Shown here: positions 46,171-55,222 of the stretch, piece after piece | Layout of the letters: every line of letters starts with the position of its first letter | How positions within the stretch are numbered: the stretch's first letter is position 1 | NCBI RefSeq assembly: GCF_014196495.1 | Contig: NZ_JACIDT010000005.1 | Location: 232,584 to 296,583 of the forward strand | From: Sphingobium jiangsuense | GTDB lineage: Bacteria > Pseudomonadota > Alphaproteobacteria > Sphingomonadales > Sphingomonadaceae | Length of the DNA: 64,000 bases | Direction: 5' to 3' | Position numbers and translations under genes: made by a program | The notes under the pieces: model-generated | Seen by the model: the letters and a program-made list of their open reading frames with translations, nothing else | Databases searched by the model: none | Told to the model about the DNA's origin: nothing

Positions 46171-47688
46171 TTGATATCTGACGAGGCGCCTGACGCCAAA
46201 GCGCGGGAAGATAGCGACATCGCTGCCCTGGCAAAGGGCGGACGCACCAATATTTTCGGCTTTCTGCTGCGGCTTGCCGCGCGCCTGCCGTTCCTGTTCA
46301 TCGCCGGGCGCATCTACGGGCCGGACGTGCTTGGCCGTTTCGCCTATGCGATATTGGTGATCGAATTCGCGGCGCAACTGGCGACGCTGGGGCTCAAGCG
46401 CGGTCTGGCGGGCGCGCTGGCGCAGACGAAGCGGCCGGAAAACCATGTGCTGGCCGACGGGCTGCTGCTGACGCTGCTCTGCTCGCTGGCGGCGGCCGCG
46501 CTGCTGATGCTGTTTCCCCATGCGATGTTCCCGAACAGCGGGGTCAACGGCCTCGACCGGCTGCTGCCGCTCATCATCATCGCGGTCGCCGGATCGGACG
46601 TGGCGCTGGCCGCCTGCGCGTGGCGCTACGACATCGCCGCGACGGTGCGCGCGCGCGCGATCATCGAGCCGTGGACGATCAGCATCGCGGCGTGGGTGCT
46701 GTCCTATTATTCGCTGCGGGACGGGCTGATCCTGTCCTATGTGCTGTCGATGATCGCCGCGCTGGCGGCTTCGCTCTGGCCGATGGTCCGGCATTTCGGC
46801 GTGCCGCGCGGCTGGGCGCCGCATCCGCTGCGGCTGTGGCGGATGATGCGGATCAACGTGCCGCTCGCCGCCGCCGATGCGGTGGAATGGGGGTCGCGGC
46901 GGCTCGACCTCGCGATCCTCGGCCTGTTCGTCAGCCCGGCGGTGGTCGGCGTCTATTATGTCGCGCAGCAGGTCGCGTCGCTGCCGCAGAAGCTCAAGAC
47001 CAGCTTCGAGCCGATTTTGGGCCCGGTCATCACCCGCAACCTGACCGAGAACAACCTTGCGGCGATCGCGCGGCAGGTCAGCCAGGTCGGCTTCTGGATC
47101 ATCGCCGCGCAGGCGGGCATCGCGCTGGCGCTGGGCTTGCCGGGCGAGGCGGTGATGGGGCTGGTCGGCCCGCAATTCGTCGACGGCACGCTGGCGCTCG
47201 GCTTCTTGCTGGCGGCGGAGGTGGTCGCCGCGACCGCAGTGGTGAGCGAGAGCGCGCTGGTCTACCTCGCCCGGCATCGCAACCTGATGATCTCGCTGGC
47301 GATGATCGCGGTGCAGGCGGGGCTGAGCTTCCTCTTCATCCTGATGGCGCGGCAGGCGGGGTACGGCGCGCAGGTGCTGGCCGCCGCCCCGGCGCTGGCG
47401 CTGGCGCTGGCGCTGGCGTCCAGCTCCATCGTCAAGTCGCACCTGTTGCAGCGGCTGCTGCGGTGCCGGATCGCGACATGGCGCCCGGCGCTGATCGCCG
47501 CCGCGCTGGTCGCGGTGGGCGTCGGCGGGCTGTTCGTCGCCCTGCCGCGCAATCTGGAATGGGTCGAGCTGGTGGTCGGCGTTCCGGCCATCCTCGCCGC
47601 CTATGGCGCGGTGATCTGGCGTCTGGGCTTCGGCCCGGAGGACCGCGAACTGTTCGCCCGGCGCAAGGCCCCGGTGGCGCAGTCCTGA
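46171..47688 (+). CDS. Wzx-like polysaccharide/lipopolysaccharide flippase
   Basis: 505 residues from a TTG at 46171, with GGAGGG about 10 bp upstream; no better ATG exists before the first membrane segment. About 12-14 hydrophobic segments of the MOP/MATE superfamily: FGFLLRLAARLPFLFIAGRIYG near the start, RINVPLAAADAVEWGSRRLDLAILGLF in the middle and VIWRLGFGPEDRELF at the end. Such proteins flip lipid-linked oligosaccharides. No sugar transferases are adjacent, so the substrate is open. Confidence 0.85.
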   Translation: MISDEAPDAKAREDSDIAALAKGGRTNIFGFLLRLAARLPFLFIAGRIYGPDVLGRFAYAILVIEFAAQLATLGLKRGLAGALAQTKRPENHVLADGLLLTLLCSLAAAALLMLFPHAMFPNSGVNGLDRLLPLIIIAVAGSDVALAACAWRYDIAATVRARAIIEPWTISIAAWVLSYYSLRDGLILSYVLSMIAALAASLWPMVRHFGVPRGWAPHPLRLWRMMRINVPLAAADAVEWGSRRLDLAILGLFVSPAVVGVYYVAQQVASLPQKLKTSFEPILGPVITRNLTENNLAAIARQVSQVGFWIIAAQAGIALALGLPGEAVMGLVGPQFVDGTLALGFLLAAEVVAATAVVSESALVYLARHRNLMISLAMIAVQAGLSFLFILMARQAGYGAQVLAAAPALALALALASSSIVKSHLLQRLLRCRIATWRPALIAAALVAVGVGGLFVALPRNLEWVELVVGVPAILAAYGAVIWRLGFGPEDRELFARRKAPVAQS

Positions 47689-47720
47689 TCATGGTGTGAG
47701 GGGGACGTTTCCCCCTTGCC

Positions 47721-47747
47721 GTCACCCCGGCCTGTGCTGGCGTGACG
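47721..47747. repeat. Short REP-like palindrome
   Basis: GTCACCCCGGCCTGTGCTGG followed by CGTGACG, a half copy of the REP-like family seen at 26418, 36300 and 52309, next to the torF-2 terminator. Confidence 0.6.
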
Positions 47748-47753
47748 CTGCCC

Positions 47754-47787
47754 AAAAAAGGGGCTGCGAACCGTGGTCCGCAACCCC
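47754..47787 (-). terminator. Rho-independent terminator of the second torF
   Basis: On the minus strand GGGGTTGCGGAC pairs (two G-U) with GTTCGCAGCCCC, followed by TTTTTT, about 23 bp past the stop codon. Confidence 0.85.
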
Positions 47788-47809
47788 CGTCATGCTTTGG
47801 GCAAAAGGA

Positions 47810-48583
47810 TCAGAAGGCGACCGAGACCGTGCCGTAGACGCCGCCCTTGGCGAGGAAGCGGTTGCCGTTGGTGAAGAAGCCGGGCGCGTCCGGAGAATCG
47901 GTCTTCTTGATGTCGGTGTCGACATAGGTGACGCCGAAGCTCAGCTGGTTCCAGGTGTAGCTGGCGTTGAGGCTCCAGTCGGTATAGTTTTTCAGGCCGC
48001 CGGTCAGGAAGCTGCGGCCGAAGCTCTCGCCGACATGGGCGGTGACCGAGATCGGCGTGTTGGGTACGCTGCCGGACAGCTCGCCATAGACATAGGTGTT
48101 GTCGTCGCGATTGTGGCGCCAGCTCAGCGCATGTTGCTTGGGCGCATAGGCGACGCCGACCTTCGCGCTGACCGGGCCGAGTTCGCCCTTCACGCTGGCA
48201 TAGGGTTCCACGAAGTCGGAATTGACGCCGCCCGAACCCGGATAATAGTAATAGAGCACGCCGACATCGAAGGTCGCGGCGCCGACGGTCCGGCTGTAGC
48301 CGAGGACGAAATCGATTTCCTGATCGGAGCCGTTGGCGACATAATCGTCGATCGAGGAGCCCCAGACGCTGCCATACAGGCCCGAAGCGTGGCTGACGGT
48401 GAGGCCGCCCTGCACGGCGAAGCGCTTGTCGGTCTGCGACACGCCGCGGAAGCGATAGTCGCTCACCACCGTGGCGCTGCCCGAAACGGTGAGGTCCGCC
48501 GGGGCGTCGCTGTCCTGCGCGAGCGCAGGCGTGGCCGCGCATGCCAGCACGAGCGCCGACACGGCAAAAAACATCTTGTTCAT
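47810..48583 (-). CDS. TorF-family putative porin (second copy)
   Basis: 257 residues. A signal peptide (MFFAVSALVLACAATPALA) precedes a barrel with the family signature SGSATVVSDYRFRGVSQTDKR and the ending YGTVSVAF (terminal Phe). It shares the opening, the VGVAYAPKQ block and the SFGVTYVDTDI block with the copy at 14874-15692 but differs elsewhere. It is monocistronic with a 291-bp upstream gap and its own terminator. Substrate unknown. Confidence 0.9.
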   Translation of the reverse strand: MNKMFFAVSALVLACAATPALAQDSDAPADLTVSGSATVVSDYRFRGVSQTDKRFAVQGGLTVSHASGLYGSVWGSSIDDYVANGSDQEIDFVLGYSRTVGAATFDVGVLYYYYPGSGGVNSDFVEPYASVKGELGPVSAKVGVAYAPKQHALSWRHNRDDNTYVYGELSGSVPNTPISVTAHVGESFGRSFLTGGLKNYTDWSLNASYTWNQLSFGVTYVDTDIKKTDSPDAPGFFTNGNRFLAKGGVYGTVSVAF

Positions 48584-48874
48584 AAAATTTCCCTTCGTCG
48601 AGTCGATCAGACAGATCGTCCCACCTGCGTTCCGGTCGATGCCTCTCTGATCTCGCCGGCAGGCCTGGTCCTCCTGCGGGCGCTGGTCTGACCGGGGCCG
48701 GTCACCGCGAACACCGATTTGATGACGCGATATTTCGCGCCGCACAAGATGAAATCAGCGCGCCGGGTCGGAGTTGCCGCCGATGTGTTGCACGGATGCA
48801 ACTTTCCGCGGCGAACCGTGGCCTTGCCGCCTCAGCCCGCGCGCCTGATGCGGATCGCGGATTTCCGTCTTGTT
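48584..48874. other. 291-bp gap between metC and the second torF
   Basis: No gene. It contains a perfect stem GACCGG-GG-CCGGTC (48690-48703) and the inverted repeat GTTGCA-CGGA-TGCAAC (48787-48802). These could end the metC transcript or serve torF-2 regulation; neither is followed by a T-tract. The GAAAATACCGG repeats of the first torF are not found here. Confidence 0.4.
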
Positions 48875-50119
48875 TCAGCCGGTTCGGCCCGTAAGGCTGC
48901 AAGCCGCGAACGCCTTTTCCAGATCGGCGATCAGGTCCGCCGCGTCCTCCAGCCCGATATGCAGCCGGATCAACGGGTCGCGCGCCGTCCATCGTGTTGC
49001 GGTGCGGATGGTATGCGGATCCACCGGCAGCGCGAGGCTTTCGAACCCGCCCCAGCTATAGCCGATGCCGAAATGGCGCAGGCTGTCGATGAAGCGGGCG
49101 CGCATCGCGTCGTCGCCGTCCTTCAGCGTGAAGCTGAACAGGCCGGTGGCGCCGGTGAAGTCACGCCGCCAGAGGTCATGGCCGGGGCAGTCGGGCAGCG
49201 CCGGGTGGCGCACTTCGCCGACCTCCGCCCGCGTCTTCAGCCAGCGCGCGACGGCGAGCGCCGTTTCCTGATGCTGGCGCAGCCGCACCCCCAGCGTGCG
49301 CAGGCCGCGCAGCGCCAGCCAGCAATCGTCGGGGCTGCTCATCTGCCCGAACATCCACGCCATCGACTGGATCTGCGGCCACCAGCCTTCATGGGTGGTG
49401 ACCGATCCCATCATCACGTCGCTATGGCCGACAATATATTTGGTGCAGGCGAGGATCGAGATATCGACGCCATGGGACAGTGCCGGGAAGAAGAGCGGCG
49501 TCGCCCAGGTATTGTCGATCAGCGTGACGAGTCCATGCGCCTTCGCCACCGCGACGATCGCAGGCACGTCCTGCACCTCCATCGTCAGGCTGCCGGGGCT
49601 TTCGAGAAAGATCGCGCGGGTGTTCCCGTCGACCAGCGCTTCTATCGCCGCGCCGATCAGCGGGTCGTAATAGACGGTGTCGATGCCCATCGGGCGCAGC
49701 ACCTTCTCGCAAAAGGTGCGGGTGGGGTCATAGGCGCTGTCCACCATCAGCAGCCGGTCGCCCGGCTTCAGCACGGCCATCAGCGCGCAACTGATCGCCG
49801 CGACGCCGGAAGGGTAGAGCATCGTGCCCTTCGCCCCCGGCTCCAGCTCGGTCAGCGCGTCGGCCAGCGACCAGGCCGTCGGCGTGCCCTTGCGGCCGTA
49901 GAACCAGCGTTCATGCTGATCGGTCCGCGCCGCGCGCAGATGGGCGACGTCCTCGTAGAGGATGGTCGAGGCGCGCCACACAGCCGGGCTGACGATGCCG
50001 CCCGGCTGGCCGGGGATGCTGGTCCATTCGGCGCGCCGCCCGGCCTGCGCCAGCCGCGTGTCGGGGGCGATATCGGTATTGGTGAGGTGGTCGTGATCGT
50101 CCTGTCTGCTGCTGCTCAT
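48875..50119 (-). CDS. metC: Cystathionine beta-lyase
   Basis: 414 residues from the ATG at 50119, overlapping the sseA stop by 4 bp. It is a Cys/Met-metabolism PLP enzyme: RWFYGRKGTPTAWSLADALTELE, MLYPSGVAAI, LIDNTWATPLFFPAL, and the PLP-lysine in LACTKYIVGHSDVMMGSV. The C-terminal HFGIGYSWGGFESLALPVDP is of the MetC type (SWGG), which favours beta-lyase over gamma-synthase. It cleaves cystathionine to homocysteine, pyruvate and ammonia. Confidence 0.92.
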   Translation of the reverse strand: MSSSRQDDHDHLTNTDIAPDTRLAQAGRRAEWTSIPGQPGGIVSPAVWRASTILYEDVAHLRAARTDQHERWFYGRKGTPTAWSLADALTELEPGAKGTMLYPSGVAAISCALMAVLKPGDRLLMVDSAYDPTRTFCEKVLRPMGIDTVYYDPLIGAAIEALVDGNTRAIFLESPGSLTMEVQDVPAIVAVAKAHGLVTLIDNTWATPLFFPALSHGVDISILACTKYIVGHSDVMMGSVTTHEGWWPQIQSMAWMFGQMSSPDDCWLALRGLRTLGVRLRQHQETALAVARWLKTRAEVGEVRHPALPDCPGHDLWRRDFTGATGLFSFTLKDGDDAMRARFIDSLRHFGIGYSWGGFESLALPVDPHTIRTATRWTARDPLIRLHIGLEDAADLIADLEKAFAACSLTGRTG

Positions 50120-50958
50120 GCCTGTCCTGTCGCCTTGGGCGTGTCGGGGTCCGCGCCCCATTCGCTCCAGCTGCCGTCATAGAGGGCGACGTCCCGCTTG
50201 CCCAGCAAATGCGCCGCGAAGAGGATGTCGGCGGCGGTGACGCCGCTGCCGCAGGTGGTGATGATCGGGCGGTCGAGGTCCACGCCCGCCTCGGCGAACA
50301 GGCCGCGCAGCTCTTCGCCCCGCTTCCATGTGCCATCGGCGTTGAACAGGCGCGCATAATGCAGGCAGACGGAGCCGGGGATGTGGCCGGAGGCGAGGCC
50401 GGGGCGGGTTTCCCGTTCCTCCCCGGTGAAGCGGGCGAGAGACCGGGCGTCGACCAGTTGCGCTTTCTCCGTGGAGAGATTTTCGAGCACGTCCGCCTTG
50501 GTCGCAACGCTCATGTCGCCCTGTGCGGTGGCGAAGGCGGCGGGGCGGCCCTCCACCGGGCCTTCCTCCACCGGCCGTCCTTCGGCGATCCATTTGCCGA
50601 GGCCGCCGTCGAGGATCGTCACCCGCGTGGCGCCATACAGGCGGAAGAGCCACCATGCGCGCGCCGATGTGTGCAGCGGGCTGTCGTCGTAGAGGACGAT
50701 CCGGTCGCGCCCGCCCAGCCCCAGCGCGCCCATGCGCGCCGCGAACTCGTCCGGCGGCGGGGCCATGCCGGGGCGGGGATCGCTGCCGTCCTTCACGTCG
50801 GCAAGGTTCAGGAACAGCGCGCCGGGAATGTGCCGCGCCTCATATTCGGCGGCGGCGTCGCGGCCCATTTCCGGCAGGAAGGAGGTGGCGTCGAGGATGC
50901 GCAGATCGCTCTCGTCCCTATGGTCCGCCAGCCATTGCGTCGTCACCAGCATGTCCAT
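50116..50958 (-). CDS. sseA: 3-mercaptopyruvate sulfurtransferase
   Basis: 280 residues from the ATG at 50958. Two rhodanese domains: VTTQWLADHRDESDLRILDA to about residue 140, and a catalytic second domain with the active-site loop TTCGSGVTA, the CGSG(V/I)T signature that distinguishes mercaptopyruvate from thiosulfate sulfurtransferases. It moves sulfur from 3-mercaptopyruvate to thiols or cyanide. Co-transcribed with metC (ATGA overlap), a sulfur amino-acid pair. Confidence 0.94.
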   Translation of the reverse strand: MDMLVTTQWLADHRDESDLRILDATSFLPEMGRDAAAEYEARHIPGALFLNLADVKDGSDPRPGMAPPPDEFAARMGALGLGGRDRIVLYDDSPLHTSARAWWLFRLYGATRVTILDGGLGKWIAEGRPVEEGPVEGRPAAFATAQGDMSVATKADVLENLSTEKAQLVDARSLARFTGEERETRPGLASGHIPGSVCLHYARLFNADGTWKRGEELRGLFAEAGVDLDRPIITTCGSGVTAADILFAAHLLGKRDVALYDGSWSEWGADPDTPKATGQA

Positions 50959-51162
50959 GATGTCCGCGCCTCCTTCGCCGTCCCGTCTGGATAGGGAAGG
51001 GCGGGGCCGGTTTCCAGCCTTTTTGCGGGCTGGGCTATTGGTGGTGGGCGAGCTGGGAGTGGTTAGCTGCCATTCCTCCCCTCCCCGTGCCGGGGAGGAT
51101 TGAAGCTCGCCTCCCTCCCCGCCACCCTTTGCTCCGGCCCGCTTATCGCCTATAGGCGGGCC

Positions 51163-51609
51163 ATGACCCCACTTCATCTCGGCCAGACCAGCGCGCTGCC
51201 TGCCTCCCCGGCGGAAGCGGTGCTCGATTATGTTCCCAACCCGCGCGCGGGCACCCGCTATCTGGTGCGCTTCGCCGCGCCGGAATTCACCTCGCTCTGC
51301 CCGGTGACCGGCCAGCCGGATTTCGCGCATCTGGTGATCGACTATGTGCCCGGCGACACCATCGTCGAATCCAAGTCGCTGAAGCTGTTCCTCGGTTCCT
51401 TCCGCAATCATGCGGCCTTTCACGAGGATTGCACCGTCGGCATCGGCCAGCGCCTGTTCGAGGAAATGCAACCGCTGTGGCTGCGCATCGGCGGCTACTG
51501 GTATCCGCGCGGCGGCATTCCCATCGACGTGTTCTGGCAATCGGGCGCGGCCCCGGCGGATGTGTGGGTGCCCGATCAGGGCGTGGCGGGCTATCGCGGC
51601 CGGGGCTAG
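51163..51609 (+). CDS. queF: 7-cyano-7-deazaguanine (preQ0) reductase, type I
   Basis: 148 residues from the ATG at 51163. The unimodular QueF motifs are present: catalytic Cys46 and Asp53 in [10 protein letters not shown], the NADPH motif [15 protein letters not shown], and HEDCTVGI. It reduces preQ0 to preQ1 in queuosine synthesis. The start lies after an unusual pyrimidine-rich leader. No preQ1 riboswitch core is visible in the 204-bp upstream gap, which holds only a GC hairpin (CTCCCCGTGCCGGGGAG, about 51078-51094). Confidence 0.95.
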   Translation: MTPLHLGQTSALPASPAEAVLDYVPNPRAGTRYLVRFAAPEFTSLCPVTGQPDFAHLVIDYVPGDTIVESKSLKLFLGSFRNHAAFHEDCTVGIGQRLFEEMQPLWLRIGGYWYPRGGIPIDVFWQSGAAPADVWVPDQGVAGYRGRG

Positions 51610-51623
51610 GGCAAGGCGCCGCC

Positions 51624-51812
51624 TCAGGGCTGGAAAATCTCCTCTATCTTGAGCCCGAACAGCGCCGCGATCGCGAAGGCGAGGGGCAGGCTGGGGTCGT
51701 AGCGGCCGTTTTCGATCGCGTTTATCGTCTGGCGGGAAACGGAGAGGGCCTCGGCGAGCGCTCCCTGGCTCCAGCCGCGCTCGGCGCGCAGGTCGCGGAT
51801 GCGGTTGTTCAT
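51624..51812 (-). CDS. Small XRE/YozG-type HTH regulator
   Basis: 62 residues, a bare Cro/C1-type helix-turn-helix: NNRIRDLRAERGWSQGALAE, then LSVSRQTINAIENGRYDPS and PLAFAIAALFGLKIEEIF. This short form usually controls an adjacent membrane protein gene. Its ATG overlaps the stop of that gene by 4 bp. Likely autoregulator of this two-gene operon through the palindrome at 52201-52218. Confidence 0.92.
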   Translation of the reverse strand: MNNRIRDLRAERGWSQGALAEALSVSRQTINAIENGRYDPSLPLAFAIAALFGLKIEEIFQP

Positions 51813-52189
51813 CGGTAGCGGCGCTGCGCGACGATAAGGCCCAGCACCCACAGCACTGCCATCAGCGGCCACACCGCGAAGGCGCGCAGATGCGGCAGGC
51901 CCGCCCCTTCGGCGAAGCCCCAGCCGAAGGTGAGCAGCGCGGTGCCGAGGAAGGAGAGGGCGATCGCGTCGAGCTGGATACGGCGCTGCAACTCGTCCAT
52001 GCGCCAGAGCCCGCGCAAGATCGCCCAGGCGACGGCGCCCGCGCCGATCATCGGCGCCAGATTGATGATGAGGCGCGGCAGCCCTTCCGGCTGAACCGCC
52101 CGCGCCAGCGCATTGGCGCCCAGCAGCATCGCCCCATAGAGCAGCATCGCTCCGCCCAGTTCGAAAATATAGCGGCGTGAATGGATCAT
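51809..52189 (-). CDS. Small four-helix membrane protein partner of the HTH regulator
   Basis: 126 residues with four hydrophobic segments (GGAMLLYGAMLLGANALARA, LIINLAPMIGAGAVAWAILR, ALSFLGTALLTFGWGFAEGA, WPLMAVLWVLGLIVAQ). The short loop RGLWRMDELQRRIQLDAIA between TM2 and TM3 is a pattern I recall from membrane proteins encoded beside YozG-like regulators. Function unknown. First gene of the operon, 11 bp downstream of the palindrome. Confidence 0.8.
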   Translation of the reverse strand: MIHSRRYIFELGGAMLLYGAMLLGANALARAVQPEGLPRLIINLAPMIGAGAVAWAILRGLWRMDELQRRIQLDAIALSFLGTALLTFGWGFAEGAGLPHLRAFAVWPLMAVLWVLGLIVAQRRYR

Positions 52190-52200
52190 GACGGCCTCCT

Positions 52201-52218
52201 TGTAAAGGAAGCTTTACA
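52201..52218. promoter_or_regulatory. Perfect palindrome upstream of the HTH/membrane operon
   Basis: TGTAAAG-GAAG-CTTTACA: 7-bp arms, 4-bp spacer, between the promoter and the ATG of the membrane protein gene, where a dimeric Cro-like repressor would bind. Confidence 0.65.
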
Positions 52219-52308
52219 TGGGTGCGGGCGGGAGTGTCAGGTTTCCTTTCCATGCCTGACCTGTTGCGCCTGATGCGGTTTTGGATTGGGCAGACTCTCC
52301 CTCCTAAT

Positions 52309-52387
52309 CGTCATCCCGGCGCAAGCTGGGGTCGCAGGCGATGTCGCGCGCTACCCTCCTGAGATGCCAGCCTGCGCTGGCATGACG
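52309..52387. repeat. REP-like element
   Basis: Begins CGTCATCCCGGCGCAAGCTG and ends in CTCCTGAGATGCCAGC..GCTGGCATGACG. The second half is nearly identical to 26466-26492. The 327-bp gap 52190-52516 also holds the ppa terminator; I see nothing else there. Confidence 0.82.
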
Positions 52388-52454
52388 CGATGGAAAGGGC
52401 AGGAACAGCAGGAATCGTCTATCCAATGGGTCCCATCCGCGGGCGTGGCACCCA

Positions 52455-52497
52455 ACGAAAAAGGCGCGGCCCCTTCCGGCGGCCGCGCCTTTTTCGT
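52455..52497 (-). terminator. Bidirectional hairpin terminator at ppa
   Basis: A perfect 17-bp stem, ACGAAAAAGGCGCGGCC against its complement, 9-nt loop, with A and T tracts inside the arms, 20 bp past the ppa stop codon. Confidence 0.85.
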
Positions 52498-52516
52498 CAG
52501 AACCAAGGCCGTGGAC

Positions 52517-53053
52517 TTATTTCTTGCTTTCCTGATAGCGCTCGATCGCCTCAAGCACGATCTGCGCCGCTTCTTCCGCGCCGCCCCATTTGCCGATGCG
52601 GACCCACTTTTCCTTTTCGAGGTCCTTATAGTGGGTGAAGAAATGCTCGATCTGCGCGAACACGATTTCGGGCAGGTCGTCCTTTTCCTTCACGTCGGAA
52701 TAATAGGGAAAGGTCGAATCCACCGGCACGCAGACCAGCTTTTCGTCGCCGCCATGCTCGTCCTCAAGGTTCAGCACCGCGATCGGGCGGGCGCGCACGA
52801 CGCAGCCCGGCATGAACGAGGAGCGCGCGACGACCAGCGCGTCGAGCGGGTCGCCGTCGGGCGACAGGGTGTGCGGCACGAAGCCGTAATTGGCGGGATA
52901 GCGCATCGGCGTATGGAGGATGCGGTCCACGAACAGCGCGCCCGACGCCTTGTCGAATTCATATTTCACCGGCTCGCCGCCGACCGGCACCTCGATGATG
53001 ACGTTGAGGCTGTGCGGCGGGTTGTCCCCTACCGGGATAAGATCAATATTCAT
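52517..53053 (-). CDS. ppa: Inorganic pyrophosphatase (family I)
   Basis: 178 residues. Family I signature: EVPVGGEPVKYEFDKASGAL, YPANYGFVPHTLSPDGDPLDALV (Asp cluster for Mg2+), DEHGGDEKLVCVP and YKDLEKEKWVRIGKWGG. It hydrolyses pyrophosphate released by biosynthetic reactions. The M61 peptidase gene lies 37 bp upstream on the same strand. Confidence 0.97.
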   Translation of the reverse strand: MNIDLIPVGDNPPHSLNVIIEVPVGGEPVKYEFDKASGALFVDRILHTPMRYPANYGFVPHTLSPDGDPLDALVVARSSFMPGCVVRARPIAVLNLEDEHGGDEKLVCVPVDSTFPYYSDVKEKDDLPEIVFAQIEHFFTHYKDLEKEKWVRIGKWGGAEEAAQIVLEAIERYQESKK

Positions 53054-53090
53054 GAAATCCCTGACTTTAGCTCTGGTTGCGTTCCGGCGA

Positions 53091-55037
53091 TTATGTTTTC
53101 GGTTGGAGCAGCCTGTCGAGGCTGCCCTCTCCCTCTCCTGTTTTGCGGAGGCGCGGATAGCGCAAGCCGAGCGAATAATCGAGACTAATATTGCGGTAGA
53201 GCTTGCCCTGCCGGACGACCAGCTCCATCGGCTTTCCGGTCGCCCTGGCCTGCATCAGCGCGGCCCGGAACTGCTCGCCGGAAAATTCCGCGCCGTTGAT
53301 CGCGACGATGCTCATGCCGACGGCCAATCCGGCCTTGAAGGCCGCGCTGTCCCATATCACGCCGGTGATCTCGCCTTCATTCTTCACCACGAGGCCGACG
53401 CCATAGCTCTGGTCGACGCCCTTCAGGTTCTTCTCGACCTCCCGCGTCGTGCTGTTGGGGGTGTCGCCATAGACCAAGGTATAGCCCCCCATGTCGAACC
53501 CGGCCTTGGGCGCTTCCAGCGTGGGGCGGTCGACATGGGCGGCGAAGAAGGCCGCCCAGTCATAGGGCTGGACGCTGTTCAGGGTGTCGATCACGTCCTG
53601 CCGGCTGTAGGTCAGCTGCCCCCAGTCGCCGGGGCGGACGCCGAAGAAGGCGCGGGCGAAATCGTCGAGGCCGCGCGCGCCCTGGCTGTTGCGGCGGATG
53701 ATCGCGTCGGCCTCCAGCCACATCAGCAGGCCTTCGTTGTAATAATCCTCCGACCGCTGCCAGCTGGCCCAGCCCTTGGGGCGGCGGGCGGAGATGATCG
53801 GGTCGAGCGTGGTGTCGACCATCGGCCGCCATTGCCGCCCCTTCGCCGTATCCAGCCGCGCCGCGATGGAGGCGAGCGCGTCGAGCGTCTGCTCCTTGGT
53901 GTAGAGGCCCGACCGGGCGCCCAGCACATAGCCCCAGAATTGCGTCTGTCCTTCATAGACCCAGAGCAGCGTGTCCTGCATCGGCGTGCGATAGTCGGGC
54001 GTCCACAGCAGTTCGGGGCGGCGGAACTTGCCGTTCCAGCTGTGGACGAATTCGTGCGGCAGCAGGTTGCGGTCGCCCGGCCCGTCGTTCCAGCGGGTGA
54101 AATAGCCGGGATCGACCGCGTTTTCGGAGCTGCGATGATGCTCCAGCCCGATGCCGCCCAGCTCGCTGGTGATCGCCAGCAGGAAGTCGTAATAGTCGAA
54201 ATGCCTGGCGCCGAACAAAGCCAGCGCCTCGTCCACCATCTTCCGGTGCAGCGCGATCTGTTCCGGCGTCGCGGCCAGCTCCGCCGGATTGTCGGCGACC
54301 ATGTTGAGCTTCACCTCGTTGCCGAGGTCGATCGCCTTCGCGTGGCGGCCCGCAAAGACCGGCGAATCGATCAGCGTCTCGTAATCGGTCGGGTCATAGC
54401 GGACGGCCGCGCCGCTCTGCTTGCCGCGCAGCGCGGTGAAGGCGGTCCACCCCTGCGGATAGGTGACGGTCGCCTGCACCGGAATCCGCCGCGCATAATA
54501 GCCCGCCGGATAGAGCGAGACGGTTTCGAACTGAAGGTTCAGCATCGACGGGGTGACGGCGATGCGGCCCTGATTGGCGGCGGTGGGGTTGAGGAACTGG
54601 AACTCCGCGACGATCTCCCGCGCGCCCTGCGGCACGTTCACGTGGAAGGCGTAGACGTCGAGCGGGTCGCGGGTCCAGCCGATATCCTTGCCGTTGGCGG
54701 TGATGACGAGGCCCGCCAGCTTGTCGATCTGCCCGCGCGGCCCATGTTTGCCGGGCAGCCATTCGGGATAGAGCAGCGTCAGCGGCCCGGCGGAAGCGAC
54801 CGGGATCACCTGCCGCACGCGCCAGATATTCTGCATCGTGTCGCTGGCGTCCACCGTCAGGCTCATCGTGCCGGGATAGGGAATGTCGCGCGGCGCGGGC
54901 ACGGTATCGACGATGGGCTGCATCACCGGCGCGCTGTTCCGGGTCGCGGCGGTCTGCGGCGCGTTCTGGGCATGGAGGGCGGGGGAGGCAAAGGCGGCGG
55001 TGGAAAGCAGCAGGGGAAGAAGGAAGGAACGGTGCAT
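53091..55037 (-). CDS. M61-family glycyl aminopeptidase with PDZ domain
   Basis: 648 residues from the ATG at 55037. A signal peptide (RSFLLPLLLSTAAFASPALH) precedes the N-terminal beta domain of M61 proteins, the zinc site HEFVHSWNGK (His328, Glu329, His332) with the downstream ligand in VYEGQTQFWG, and a C-terminal PDZ domain (residues about 540-630: SYGVGLVVKNEGEITGVI, GLAVGMSIVAINGAEFSG). M61 enzymes release N-terminal Gly or Ala. Location periplasmic. It is divergent from hisS; the 185-bp gap has a tandem near-repeat, TTCTCGACTGGAT (55071) and TTCTCGACGGGAT (55089). Confidence 0.92.
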   Translation of the reverse strand: MHRSFLLPLLLSTAAFASPALHAQNAPQTAATRNSAPVMQPIVDTVPAPRDIPYPGTMSLTVDASDTMQNIWRVRQVIPVASAGPLTLLYPEWLPGKHGPRGQIDKLAGLVITANGKDIGWTRDPLDVYAFHVNVPQGAREIVAEFQFLNPTAANQGRIAVTPSMLNLQFETVSLYPAGYYARRIPVQATVTYPQGWTAFTALRGKQSGAAVRYDPTDYETLIDSPVFAGRHAKAIDLGNEVKLNMVADNPAELAATPEQIALHRKMVDEALALFGARHFDYYDFLLAITSELGGIGLEHHRSSENAVDPGYFTRWNDGPGDRNLLPHEFVHSWNGKFRRPELLWTPDYRTPMQDTLLWVYEGQTQFWGYVLGARSGLYTKEQTLDALASIAARLDTAKGRQWRPMVDTTLDPIISARRPKGWASWQRSEDYYNEGLLMWLEADAIIRRNSQGARGLDDFARAFFGVRPGDWGQLTYSRQDVIDTLNSVQPYDWAAFFAAHVDRPTLEAPKAGFDMGGYTLVYGDTPNSTTREVEKNLKGVDQSYGVGLVVKNEGEITGVIWDSAAFKAGLAVGMSIVAINGAEFSGEQFRAALMQARATGKPMELVVRQGKLYRNISLDYSLGLRYPRLRKTGEGEGSLDRLLQPKT

Positions 55038-55222
55038 GGATCGATGGCCCCTTATTGTTCTCTGATTATCTTCTCGACTGGATTTATGTTCTCGACGGGA
55101 TGCCCGGCAGAGCAGGCCATCACCATGGCCGGTGAACATCCTTCCGTCCACCCCCGGAACCGCACAACTCGTCGCGATCATCGCATGTTCCCTTGGGCGG
55201 CAAAAATCGGTAGAGGGCGCGC

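Noticed and set aside
48584..48874. SAM/SAH-type riboswitch near metC
   Set aside because: The gap lies downstream, not upstream, of metC, and shows no multi-helix core that I recognise; only two simple inverted repeats.
50959..51162. preQ1 riboswitch upstream of queF
   Set aside because: No short C-rich pseudoknot with an A-rich tail is visible; only a GC hairpin and a pyrimidine tract.
55071..55101. Tandem TTCTCGAC(T/G)GGAT near-repeat upstream of the M61 peptidase gene
   Set aside because: Short, one mismatch, 18-bp spacing and no partner regulator; noted in the gene entry but too weak to claim as an operator.
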